From positions 1 through 39,453 of the forward strand of contig JAYMSP010000888.1 in the NCBI GenBank assembly GCA_036897095.1: DNA of 39,453 nt. The letters are read 5' to 3'. This DNA is from Plantago elongata. Its lineage: Eukaryota; Streptophyta; Magnoliopsida; Lamiales; Plantaginaceae. The notes beneath the pieces were generated by a model that was not told where the DNA came from, did not search any database, and saw nothing but the letters and a program-made list of their open reading frames with translations. Positions 10,460 through 22,490 of this stretch are shown one piece after another (the stretch's first letter is position 1; the number at the start of each line of letters is the position of its first letter). The position numbers and the translations under genes are program-made.

Positions 10460-13400
10460 TCACTTGCTCTGCTTTGTAACTGTTCTCTGGACAGTAGATA
10501 CACCATCCACAAATTTTGTCCGGAAGAGAACATTGGCATTGTTAAACATGCCTTCCTTTAGCGAAACCACGATAAACTGGAAACAAGATAGACATGAGAT
10601 GGCCAGTATGAAACAATTCTACAAAACTACTTCCTATTCCAAAAATAACAAACTTTTTTACCTCCAACACTTTGAATTGTCCTTATGATTATCATATAAA
10701 CTAATACTCACCAAAATTTTACGAGCTTTATACATATCATTTATTAAAAAATTCGTGTTTACAGTGAATGTGGGAAATGAGGTAAAATAGGGAGGAAGAA
10801 AACCAACTTGGGAATGTGGGAAATGAGTCTTGATCATCCTTCCAATGTTCTGAGTGTGACTGAGATCCAGAGCCGCATCAACCTGAGACGTACTCCAGTT
10901 AAATTGGATAGTATTTATAGCCTAAATTTTTATTTCTACTTGAAATAAGCATCACGGTTGAAGTTCATCTTCTCATTCTACTTATAAATACCTAATGATG
11001 GCCTACAAAAAAATTCCAAAGTGCGACATTGGAAATTGGTCAGATGACTGGCATGAACATGTCCACCCTCACCTCAGGCTTTTTTTAAATTGGAGAGAGT
11101 AATTTGCTCAAGGAGCACAACCAAACACAAGAAGACTTGACACAGGCACATAGATGTGTAATGTGTTGCTCATAATATAAGTAATTAACATACCTCGTCA
11201 AGGATATAGAGTGGAGCTGGTTTAAAAAGAAGCAATGCCAATATTAAAGAAAGGGCAAGCAAGGATCGCTGTCCGCCACTAAGTTCAGATAATGACTGTT
11301 TCCAGACACTTCCAAAAGCAACCCGGACTTCCAAGCCATCAAGAAAGCTGCCTCCTTCTGGAGGCTCCAGTTTGGCCATTGTGCCAGGCAGCAGAGTAGA
11401 AAATATAGATCCAAAATCTCTGATATGGGAGCATAGATCAATACTAAACATCCATATTGATAATTGCAGAGTAAGAATAGGTTCAATACGAACGAACAGA
11501 GTATAAAGAGAGCATACTAACTTGTTAACTTTAGACCAAGTCACACCAAGTGTTTCCTTTTTCTTCTCATCAAGCTCTTCAATAAGCATCTTGATTTTTG
11601 ATTTATCATTCTGCATGACGACTTCAGCATAAGTTACTGAATCCTGGTATAAATAATGATTTATTATAGAAATCTAACCTCAATGATATTCTTTCTGGAA
11701 AGCAAATCATTGTACTCATCTTCAGCTTTCTCGAACATCGCCAAGACCTTCTTATTCACCCGTTTCTCAAGGCTAACATAGGGCGGTGACAACAGTGTTA
11801 GGGTATTTTTGCTATTTGGCTTGATTTTAAACCTGTAATTTAAAAGCTAGCCAGGCATAAAACTGTATAAAAGCTAAGGATCATTTCTCACCCAGATTGT
11901 TCTGCTTGCAACTTTTCAAACTCTTGTCTAGCTTTTTGAGGATCACGGGATGCAAAGTCATAATCTGACCCCGCTTTTCCAAAAAGCTGCTTCTCAGATG
12001 CAATCCAAGCATGTTTTTCCAACAGTTTCTCAACCTTCGTGAAACAATCTTTCTGTTCCATCTCCATGCGTTTCACCTACATCCCAAAAGGAAGCAAATG
12101 CTAATAAGTAATAAGAATTTGCTAACTGAATCAAGAACCTCACTTAATAATTTATATGATATTACCTCATTCTCCAGTCTCTTCTTTTCTAAATTTGCAT
12201 CACTAATTTTGTTTTGGATTTTCTTCTGTTCCTTAACAATACTAGCAATTTGTGAATCACATTCCTTGATCTTCAGACGGGCCACTTTGAGCTCAGACTG
12301 AGTGGAGTCATGATGCTCTTTTATTGAAACAACCTACAAGATGGTGAAATACCTTAACATTTACTTTTCTAGGACATGTCTCTATTATGGATCATAAGCG
12401 TACCTTGGATTTCTGGGAATCCACTTCCAAAGTAAGATCATTAATCTGCTTTATCAAAGCAGCTAATTGGTTCTCCTGTGATGCATGCTCTTTCTCAGCT
12501 TCTTCCATTTGCATTACAAGCCTCTCTTTTTCACTCTCGTGCCTCTGAATAACAATAGCAAGTGCTCTGAGCATTGAGTACTCTAGTTGAGCAACAAAAC
12601 TGGACTGATAAAACAGTATGATCAAGCAGATACAGAAAGTAGCCACCAAAATGGTTAAGATACCTGATCTAGTGATTTTTAGTAATTAAATTAAATGATG
12701 TATGTACCTTGATCAGTTATTATAAGATAAATGAAAAAGTGTAAGATGATAACCAGTTAACTACCATGCTGTTGTGTGTATGTTATTGCCATTAAGCATA
12801 TACATTCTGTATTTGGAATGGAATAACAAGCTAACATCCAGTTTATACTCATGAAATAGCATACAGACATAGAAGCCTAAACAATAGATAAGTGAACAGC
12901 CCAATCCAATTTTGAGGAGCCTCCTAGCCACAGAAGCTGAAATATTTCCTCCACTATTTGATTACATACCTTGAAGTCTGCAGAAGCTGCTTTCATCTGA
13001 CTCTTAATGGCCTTAATTGATTTCTCAAGATCCTTCAGTCTGCCTTCCCGGTTTCCAGCATGATCACTAATTGACTTTTCAAGTGATGAGACTTTTGCCA
13101 CACATTCTTCATAAAGGAGTTTCTTTTCTTTAATGGCTGATTTAGCTTCTTCTAGCTCATCTGTAATCCGCTTTACCAATTCACTGAGCTGTATCATAAA
13201 ATGAGAACTTGTTATTTGTTTAGGACTGAGTGAGGAACAAATACAAGATCAAACTTCTAGGAAACAAAAGACACAATGGTTTAGCAAGAAGAAAATTGAA
13301 AGAAGAAAAAAACTCATATTAAAGCATGCAGTTTACAATTTTAAGGTCCAAACCTTGTGATGCTCATTTTGCTGGGCCCTGTTTTCACAGAGGGAGAGAT

Positions 13401-16400
13401 CATGTGACTTGAGTTCCAACTGTGTCTTAAGGTCATTGAACTTTCTTTGCAGTGGAAGAAGACCACTAATCTGATGGTAAAATTGGAGATTAATATTCTC
13501 ATCAAATAAAGACAATAAATTGTTTACTTCAGCCAGTATCCAAGGCTAAATATAGAAACTCATTAGATTAAAGAACCAGTCATGAGGCATATCTTTTAAT
13601 AGTGCAGAGATTGACTCCTACAAACAGATAGCCTTTATACCATAAATGAGATGGAGGTGGGTTTCAAATTTAACCTTAGCATCAATGTCTGATAATCGCT
13701 TCTGATGAAAAGAAAGTTTTTCTTCTGCCTCCGCCAATGCATGAAGCTGCCTTAAGAGCTCGCCTCCACCTCTGAGTTATAATGCATAAGAGTAAAAGAC
13801 ATTATGTCTTTGATCATGAGATGGAATATGGGGGGAATATAATCAACGAGAAGCATCGTCCAATACCTGCGGCTACCACCAGTCAATAGGCCACTGGGCT
13901 GGAAAATGTCACCTTCTAGTGTCACACTGGGTTTCTGTATGCTTCTATTAAAAGCCACCTACAAAATATAATGCGACAAGATTATTGATGAGAAGTGGGA
14001 GGAAATAAGAGAAGATATATAGAGCTCCAGTCCAGTTCCTAACAAAATTACTTTACAATCAGTAGTAGTGTAGTACATGGGTCAATCGTATGTCACAGCC
14101 CTCAAGTGTTTAGTTGTAGTAAATTATATGCTAAAAAATTACTTGTGTTCAAGCATGTGAGTTTCAGCTTCATTATGAGCAGGAACAGTGTATGTTATGT
14201 ATGATGGGGTGTCAACTTCATTAACATCATTCTGAGCATACCTCTTTTGCTGCATCAATCGTTTTGCAAACAAATGTCGAACCAAACACATACTCCATAG
14301 CACTCTGCAACAACAGAATAACTCTTGAGAAGACTAGGCTTATCGTTGTTACAATATCACTTCTTTATGTGTAGTAGATAAAAAAGTTATTTCTGAGAAC
14401 TCTCTATGAACTTTTCCATCAAAGTCATGCTTGCAAGCCAAAAAAATGACCAATGGGCGAAGGACTAGACCAAATTTCTACGTGAAAGTGAAAATTTGTA
14501 TGGGGAGTTGGTGATGATAACACCATCTACTGGCATAACAAATAACTGATGGAATGCAGAAAACAAGGGGACAATTTCATGTTGGATACCTGAAGTTCCT
14601 TTTCGTATCCAACTAGAGAAAGTGCCACTTCAGCATTGCCTTTCCCAACCTGAAGAATGGAGGAATTTATATTCTTTCGAGAGAACAAGTGATAACGAAA
14701 CATCGAAACCTTCAATTGAGTAAAGTGTAGAGGTGCAAACCAATTTGGAAGCAGCATTTTGAACTCTTTGATCAACAAGGTTGCTTTTGATTTTGTTCAT
14801 TGGGATGATTGTCACCCTCCTTCGCAAACCTCCATTTTGAAGAAGTTGCTTTCCAGTGTTCTCATTATCCACAACTACATTATATAGTTTCCCTCCAGCA
14901 GCAACCTGCACATTTCTCAGCATAAAACACAAAAGGTCCACAATTTAAAATTTTCATAAAACAAAATGAAAAAGCAAGCAGCTGATCTAATGTTAAGTAT
15001 TGGAAACCTCCAAGGCAACAACAGCAGAGCTCTCCTTCACTCTAATCAGTTTTGCAACCACGCCCTTCACCCTAGACCTATCAAAATTCCTCTCAGGATC
15101 TCTATAACTAAAATCAACATGAGCCAATTGTGAAGAAATTATCCGCACTTCATCCTTGAGCTGCTGCACCATCCCTACCTCGGTTGAGCGGTCCTAAAAA
15201 AAGGCACAAATACAGATTTGAAACTGAATGTTTAGTACTTTTCTACATGAAATCATGAGACACACCCAGTAAAAGCAGACCTGTTGCAGTGCCTCCATAT
15301 GGTTTTCGTCATAGGAGATAGATTCCAGAGATTTCTTAACTTTTTCAACATCCGTCCTCTTCACAGTGAGCTCATTCTCTACAGCAGTAGCTTTTTTACG
15401 GGTTAATTGGAGTTGAGAGTTTTTCTCCTTCAGTTCTTTCTCACAATGGCTTACTTTTGTTTGCAACTGTTTCAGTTCCGTCCCTGCTCTTCCAACAGCT
15501 ACCTTGGCATCTCCAAGTTGCTCTTCAAGACATTTCTCTTCATTACCACTACTCTTACCTGCTACAACACCCTGAAAGATATGCCATTCATATAGATTAT
15601 AATATAGTTTCAGCAAAATAAATAGGCACAACAGCAGCTCTCAGCTATGCAATGCTTTACCTGGTATTCCTTCTCATTCGCTTCCAAACTCTTCTCGAGC
15701 TCTGCAAAACTTTTTGTAACATCAGCAGCACCATCTTCAGCAGCCTTTACAGCCTTGGCCATTTCTTTTGCTGCTAGTTTTGATTCTTCAAGACTCTTCT
15801 CAATCTGGCAATATTTAAGTGTAAACGTGAAGTTTGGAAAGAAATATTATATCTTATGAATGGGCCACTGAAGAAGATTGGTGTTGTACCTTGCCCGCAT
15901 TCTTCTTCTCTGTTTTGAGATTGTCCTCTTGATTCTTGAGCAGTGAGGTTTCTTTCACCAGGTCACGTGAAAGCTCATCAACTTTCTCTGATAATGCTTT
16001 TACCTCTCCGCCCATGCTTGCTTCTTTTTCCCCAGCCAATTCCGAGACCTTTTTCTCCATTTCCTGTGTTTCCTCGTCCATCTTTCTTACAGTTGCATCA
16101 ATCTCGGAAATCTTACTCGTTAACTCTTGAACCTTTTCAACAGCATTATCTCTGACCTCTTCTGCTAGCACATATTCATATGCAATGCAGAACCTCTTAA
16201 GTCGATCTAATTCAGCATTTCCATTAGACCATTGCATGTACTGCATCCGTTCCTTCCTCAGCTTCTCAAGAGCAGGCACAATTTCCTGGTCAAGAAGCTT
16301 GTCAATCTCATCCACTTTGCTTTGCTTCTTTTCAAGAGTTTTGAGAGCAGATTCTTTCTTCGTCTCGTACATCCTAGTACCAGCAGCCTCCTCAAGCATA

Positions 16401-17780
16401 GATAATATTTCAGGAGGTTTCATATTCAAAACTTTAGTTATACGACCTTGCATTATAAGAAAATGTGGATTGTTCACATTTAGCTGCACTGAATGGAAAA
16501 GATTCTGAACCCGACTAGGCTGGGCAACATGACCATTGATCAGGTACTTATTCCTTCCACCAACAACTATCTGCATAATATACAACTCTATGTCAACAAC
16601 TCACTCCTAGCACAATAAGGTGAGTTCAGTCACTGGCCTATAACTCAATTGCAATGCCTTGCATAGCTACGTCATTCACTCAATAGTGTTGCATAATCAT
16701 ATCATTGGCCTTTCTAGACTTTTTCAACTGACTCGAAAATGTGTAATCATACACATTATACTTCTGAACAACTCCAGGTATGAAGTATCAGTAAGTGAGA
16801 AAGTTCAATACATTAGCCTGGAACTTCATTTCCGTGCAAGCACATAGGTACAACTTTCATTTAAATTAGTCTTTGTAGCATTTCTGGCCTTTATCGAATA
16901 AACTGAAAAAACTTCACTCATACTTCACAATCACACAGGTTAACCAACTCCAGGGATAAGATAACGGATAGTTCTGTAAGTTCTCCATTAGCCTAGAACC
17001 TCATTTCAAAGAACATATCTACATCTTCCATTGATAGTAATTTATTAGCATTTCATGACTTGTTCAACTCAATCCGAAACAATTGCTGCAGTAGCTAGAA
17101 GCTACACGAAATCTACTACTTGAGTGTAGTAGTTTTAGCATTTATAAAGCTGATTTCTCTCGTCTTCCGCAATCACATAGGTTATAGTCTATTTAACATT
17201 TATGGGAACAAGGTAATATAGGTACCCGCATACGTCCACTCCATTAGCCTAGAACCCCATTTTGCGATAATACAGCTAGATACTTATTCATGTTCGTCAG
17301 TTCATGTAATTTAAGCATTTCTAGACGAATTCGACTAAATTCAAAACAAGTAACTCTAGAGCCACACTGATTATACTACTTCAAAATATAAACTACTAAC
17401 ACATACACTCAATTCAACTAACAGAGCTGAGTTCAAAGTTCAAACACTCTACAGTTCCATACCTGACGAGTAACGGTGATTTCAGAGGAATTTTCGTAAC
17501 CGAGAGGGCTACGACTGGGATCCGAGTTGTCAAAAACAACAGACACAGTGGCTTTGGTAATTCCAGCTTGACCTTGCTTGTACACCAGCTCCTGAAGATT
17601 GGCAGCCCTAACCTGCTGTAAATTGGTAATGCCCAAAACGAAGCAGATCGAATCGAGGATGTTTGATTTTCCGGACCCATTCAGGCCCGTAATGGCGTTG
17701 AAGTACGGGTCGAAGCCCGGTACGACAGTTCTAGTGGCGTAGGATTTGAATCCTTCTAAGCAGATTTCCTTTATGTGCAT
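10460..17780 (-). CDS. SMC2: Condensin subunit SMC2 (SMC ATPase), 20 exons
   Basis: SMC2 pairs with SMC4 as the ATPase core of condensin I and II, compacting mitotic and meiotic chromosomes. The exons are 17780-17463, 16570-15890, 15804-15661, 15571-15281, 15193-15008, 14905-14741, 14649-14590, 14304-14242, 13958-13867, 13771-13675, 13470-13354, 13188-12970, 12544-12404, 12333-12166, 12076-11892, 11772-11679, 11610-11522, 11419-11194, 10882-10808 and 10576-10460. They sum to 3528 nt, giving 1175 residues, the same length as Arabidopsis SMC2. Visible parts: N-terminus [20 protein letters not shown], Walker A GLNGSGKS at 32-39, Q-loop region [11 protein letters not shown], coiled coils (about 170-480 and 680-1030), a hinge at about 515-665 ending in a GGSRRGGG loop, signature LSGGQ at 1083-1087, Walker B LYILDE at 1107-1112 and D-loop AALD. 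All ATPase motifs are intact. Intron 1 (892 bp) is packed with diverged tandem repeats. Confidence 0.97.
10766..10827. repeat. 16-bp direct repeat across the exon 19/intron 19 boundary of SMC2
   Basis: GAATGTGGGAAATGAG occurs at 10812-10827 (3' end of exon 19) and again at 10766-10781, 46 bp away inside intron 19. The inner copy does not recreate the CAA-GTTGGT donor that the model uses. Confidence 0.8.
16707..17345. repeat. Diverged tandem repeats filling SMC2 intron 1
   Basis: Four copies of a degenerate unit can be read. The landmark (A)GCATTTCTRGAC...CAACTSAATCNGAAAA occurs at 16707, 16877, 17047 and 17314, spaced 170, 170 and 267 bp. A second landmark, CATTAGCCTRGAACYTCATTT, occurs at 16811, 16986 and 17242. 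Between them, NAATCACACAGGTTA and AACTCCAGG-type segments recur. The third unit carries an extra stretch of about 95 bp that includes a small hairpin (ACTACTTGAGTGTAGTAGT). The array lies wholly inside the 892-bp first intron. Confidence 0.75.
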
Positions 17781-17892
17781 TTTTTTTTATTTCTGGTTTG
17801 AATTGGGTGAACTGGAAGACTTGGAAGAGAACGAAGATGAAAATGTGCTTTTTGGATTTTGATTTGTTTGGAAATGGGGATGGAATTTTTAA

Positions 17893-17957
17893 GCGGGAAA
17901 TGTGTTTTTCGAACTGTTTAATGTGTTTTTGGGTTGTGGGCTTCTGATTATTGGGCT
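17893..17957 (-). promoter_or_regulatory. E2F site and two site II motifs upstream of SMC2
   Basis: Reading on the minus strand, a perfect E2F consensus TTTCCCGC sits at 17900-17893, 113 bp before the SMC2 start codon. Two site II type motifs (TGGGCT on the plus strand) lie at 17937-17942 and 17952-17957. E2F plus site II is the arrangement known from plant proliferation genes such as PCNA and suits a condensin gene expressed in dividing cells. That the sites function is inferred. Confidence 0.65.
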
Positions 17958-18132
17958 TCAATAGTACAGAAATTCATAACTGGTCCATTAGGGCCATGTG
18001 TATTACTTACAAGTTACAACATTGGAAGAGGAGATAATATAGTATAAAATTATTTTCAAACCTACGAATATAAGAATAATTTTTTCTTTTTTTTTTTTGG
18101 TAATGAGAATATAAGAATAGTTATATGACGAT

Positions 18133-18635
18133 TAGGGGTGATTATAAAATTCAAAATCTAAAAATTCAATCCGATCCGGTGTGTACGGATCGAATTAGCA
18201 TATTTGAGATCTGAAGATTTTCGGATTAATCCAATCCAATCCATCGTATTTTCAGACAATTCAATTTTAATTCGAAATATTAAAAAAAAAGAAAATACCC
18301 CACCCCCAAAGTCAAAAACGTTATTTGTAATATCAATTTATATCCACACCTAATAACAAAAATTCAAAACAAACCCTCATCATCCATTCATCCTTATTCA
18401 TTTTCGTCATTTATATTTTTTTTTGAAGGTTTTGGAAACGTTGAGGAAGAAAGGATAATTCATTTTTATATTTTTAATTTTTTTTGATGAATTTGAAAAA
18501 ATCCAATCCGAGCCGAATAAATCCGAATCTGATCGAACTTTTGAATGGGATTACGGACTGATCTTAAAGTGCTTTGAAATTTCGGATTAATCCGAACTTC
18601 GGATCGGACCGGATTAATCCGAACGATCATCCCTA
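18133..18635. mobile_element. hAT-type MITE, 503 bp
   Basis: The left end TAGGGGTGAT is matched by the right end (reverse complement TAGGGATGAT). The flanking 8-mers ATGACGAT (18125-18132) and ATCACGAT (18636-18643) agree at 7 of 8 positions, the 8-bp duplication typical of hAT transposons. The interior is rich in repeated ATCCGAA/TTCGGAT and GGATTAATCC words in both orientations, giving it fold-back potential, and it encodes nothing. It lies in the upstream flank of SMC2 and downstream of the NLR. Confidence 0.8.
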
Positions 18636-18643
18636 ATCACGAT

Positions 18644-19033
18644 GGATTGATGATTGTGAAGTAATGTCCATTGTCCATTGCTTATGAATTTGTAGTGGTG
18701 ATAGTTGCATGTTTGGTGAGAAAAAAAAATAATTAATTCAAAATTTTAAAATGTTCATTGACTCTTTTCTATAAGTAGGATCATGTTCGTTCGAGGTTCG
18801 TACTTCGTAGTTCTCAAAGTTTCAATTTGCTTGGCGAATTGCTGGAGTTGGCACTGAAAAATGACATACTAACACAACACTGCAGTAACATTACCTGCAA
18901 GTTAGAGACTTAGAGACCTTTTTTCTCATCCAAAATAACAGAAACTAAAAGCATATAATTCAGCTTCGATATTATTCAATAACTGTGACTTTTAACAGTA
19001 CGAATAAATAGATCACAATGTCATTGTTTTTCA
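18644..19033. other. Gene-free stretch, probable 3' UTR of the NLR gene
   Basis: Only the trailing part of the NLR transcription unit is expected here. No open frame, RNA gene or repeat end was recognised. Confidence 0.5.
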
Positions 19034-22000
19034 TTAATCTTGCCACCTTGTAGGCTGTACATCCTGATTGACAGCATCAAATTTTCGTTTCAGGTTCTTT
19101 CCTTCAGAAGTAGTACTATTCTCCCTGTTCCTCAGACCAGACTCGTCCCTGTCCGCTACATCCGATTCTGGCCCAGAGTTGAAAGAATCAGATTTCTCGT
19201 TACATGAGGACTTCAGTGGGCCATCTTCGTCTTCACTTTCCAGAACAGCAACACAAGTTGCAACCTCGACAACATTCATACTGTTAGAGTTCTCCCTCTC
19301 ATCAGATATGTTTAACTGATTTATCTTCTCTGCTTGCTTAGACATGTCAATCTCATTGCCCGGTTTTTCATCCTCCACGGTTTCTGCATCTTCACTGTCA
19401 GGAAATAAATATGAACGTGACAGAAATGGTTAATATTAGTCATAGAACATCATGCATTATGAAAACTAATCCTAAATTCACGATGCACCAACAGTATAAC
19501 AGGTCGATATTGAAATTTACACTAGTCTGTGGAGCAATAATGAGCACATTGTGCAGATAAATTCTGACTTTAAATGCCCAATTAAACCTAAGGAAGCCAC
19601 AGTTTAGCAGTTAAGACACACATGCCTCACACAAACACAATATATACCATCACATTGATGGCAGGAGTGGCAATGTTAACAACATACTAACACTTTTTTA
19701 CTAATAACACCGATGATTTTTATGACAACATATGTCGGAATGCTATATGGTCTCTCAGGAGACTTGCCTTGAAAACACTGTTGAAAATTTAAAAAGTCTC
19801 AATCTCTAGTGGAAACGTGCTAAAGGACTATTAAGAGAACAAGATTGTAAAATCAAACAATGATCACACTCGTACCTGTATATGTTGTCGCCTTGGAGAA
19901 CTTGAAGCTCAACATTGCCCCGGCTATGTTGCTCCTCCCGAATGCTAGTTGCCCAGTCATAGAGCGAGTGACGGCAATAATCCAGCTTGATTATTTCTAA
20001 GGTTTCAATTCCAGCTAATTCAACAGGTATCTCTTTGAGATCAACGCAATTATCAATACATATGTGTACAAGTTGAGGGAAGAGGCTGTCATCTGCTATC
20101 AGATTCGTCAGATATGATCCCACGATCCGAAGATACTGTAGGTTGCAGAATTCACCTTCAGATGGCTCCCATATCCCATTCTGATCAAAACAACTATACC
20201 AAATTTGGAGATCTTCTAGAATCGGAAGTGCACCAATACGGCTCATAAATGCCCTGGTTAATGGCTCGGCTTTACGAATTGTCAGCTCTTTGAGGGAATG
20301 TGGTAAAGTAGGATTGAGATGCTGGAAATCATAAATGCCAAGGGTTTCTAGTTTCCCAAAACAGGTGAGATCAACATTGTTAGCTGGATTCTCACTGTCA
20401 TAAAACTCCAAACAGTAAATTTCTAATTTCTGCAAGTTCGGCAATTTCCCAAGCAAAAGTGTCAGGAATTCCACCGGCACCCTGGAGAGACTCTGCAGTG
20501 TCTCTAGGCGAGGGAAGCTTGGAACAACAATAGGCAGGTCAGGAAACCATTTACCTATGAAATCGACATGTCGTAGCTGTGGAAGATGATCAAGTATCGT
20601 CATGATTTTGGAGTAAGCTAGTTCATTGAAGGAGGTAAAGATTAAGGTTTGAAGTTTCCTAAGTAGGATTATTCTACTTTCAAAACAATCGAAAGAACAA
20701 CAACGGATGGCAAGATATCTTAAGTTGATTAACAAGCTTATTTCTAATGGGAGCTCACCAAAATCTGTTCCCAGCACATCTAATACCCGCAAGAACCAGG
20801 ATCTCCTGAAACCATTATTGCGGAAAAGGTGTGCATCTGCAGAACCTATCAGTTGAAGTGAACAAACATTAGGCATTAGCACCACCGAGGCTGAATAATT
20901 GTACCGAGCGTACTGAGGTAGAAATGCACAGATACGACGGTCGCATAAGGCATCCTCCGAGGTATTTTTGATGTTCACCTTCATGGCGGAAATGAACTTC
21001 TTTTCCGCAGCTTTCCTCAAACATAGGTCTCTCAAGAGATCGTGTATGCCGTAAGATTTCACATTCATACTAAATTCCCTCTGACGGACAAAAATAAGAT
21101 TCCTATCAACGAGAGCCTGTAAGTACATCTCTGCAACATCCTCTGGAATTTTATCTTTCTTAGGATTCAGAAATCCCTCAGCGACCCACAACTTGATCAG
21201 TCGCGAGGCTTCAATCGCACGATCTTCAGGGAAAGCACCAATGTAAAGTAAACATGGTTTTAAATAATGTGGCAAATATGCATAGCTCCAAGAAAATATC
21301 CCCGAGTACTGCTCATCTTCTTCTGCAATAAACGAACTCAAGTCACATGCAACTTGCTCCCATAAATCTATGCTTCTCCCAACACGTGACAAGAATCCAC
21401 CAATCACTTTAACTGCAAGAGGTAGCCCTCCACACTTGCTAACAATTTTCTGAGCAACTTCTTCCAATTCATCTGGGCACTTATCACCACCATTATGCAC
21501 ATGTTTTTGGAAAAGTTCCCAACTGTCTTTCTCGTTCAGCAGATGCATCTCATGTTTGTTGGAGCTAACATAATCAGCTACATTGTTTCCCCGTGTAGTC
21601 AACATAATCCGGCTTCTGCTATTACCTTCTGGAGTGAGCCTACGAATATCATCCCACACCTGGGAACTCCAAACATCATCCAATACAATCAAGTATCTTC
21701 TAGAGTATAACTTCTGATACAGCTTGTCTCTTAATTTCTCAGTGTCAAGTTTACTCTCCTTAAGATCTAAAAGGCTGAGTAGAACTTGGCGGCCATCATA
21801 TTGTTGTGATACCGTTGCCCATGAACAGATATCAAAGTGTTTACTGGAAGAACATTCATCATACACTTTACGGGCAAGAGCAGTCTTACCAATACCCCCC
21901 ATACCGACGATGGGTATGACTTCCAGCGTACGCGCATATGAAGTGAGCCGTTCCTTCAGCTTGATGGAACACTCTTCAACCCCCACTAACACATCATTGG

Positions 22001-22427
22001 AAGTCGGATTGCGAGTTCTGCTTCTTGAATGAGCAACAGCAGTTAATGTGTTCTCCAACCGTCCACGAGCATCATTCTTGATCTTGATCGCTTCAGCAGC
22101 CGCATCATCAAATATCTGGACGAGTTCACTCAAATCCGGAACAGAAACCATGTAATTCTCATCAACTTGTTCTGGAGCCATGTTTGAGGCAAGTATGTAC
22201 TCCTCAACATGTTCTCCAGCTTGCCCGATAAGATCCTCAAAGTGCTGGAATCTAGCTTGGGTTTCAGGGGTAGAGTTGGCAAGAAAGCCGCTCAAGAAAG
22301 AAGCCTTTTCGAAAATGGATAGGAATAGAGGTATATTTTCATTATCTACAGCCCAGTTATGACGGTGTTGGTCAGGGTGTAGGACTTGATCAAGCAGTTC
22401 AACAACATTTCCAAGACAGAAAGCCAT
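19034..22427 (-). CDS. R1-type NB-ARC-LRR disease resistance protein with acidic C-terminal tail
   Basis: This is an intracellular immune receptor of the CNL class resembling R1/late-blight-resistance homologues. Exon 1 (22427-19876) encodes residues 1-850. It starts with a short helical N-terminal region (1-140, no clear EDVID motif), then an NB-ARC domain: VGVEE at 148, P-loop GMGGIGKT at 175-182, RNBS-A FDICSWATVSQQY, kinase-2 LIVLDDVW at 246-253, GLPL at 334-337, RNBS-D CLLYIGAFPED and IHD in place of MHD at 461-463. Divergent LRRs run from about 540 to 845. The exon 1 frame remains open beyond the splice site and would end at 19806 after 873 residues. A good donor (TACAG-GTACG, 19875) and a TTTCCTGACAG acceptor join exon 2 (19394-19034) exactly in frame. 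This adds a 120-residue Ser/Glu/Asp/Asn-rich tail with a basic KNLKRKF patch, for 970 residues in all. The NB-LRR call is firm. The tail needs transcript support. It lies between SMC2 and TIP5;1. Confidence 0.85.
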
Positions 22428-22490
22428 GGTTGATCACTCAACAAATTCAGGGGGTAAGAATATTGGACTGCTAATGAAGTTTCTGAACAC

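Noticed and set aside
19806..19875. Unspliced end of the NLR (23 further codons) as the main C-terminus
   Set aside because: Kept only as an alternative isoform, because the donor at 19875 and the in-frame acceptor give a better supported joined model.
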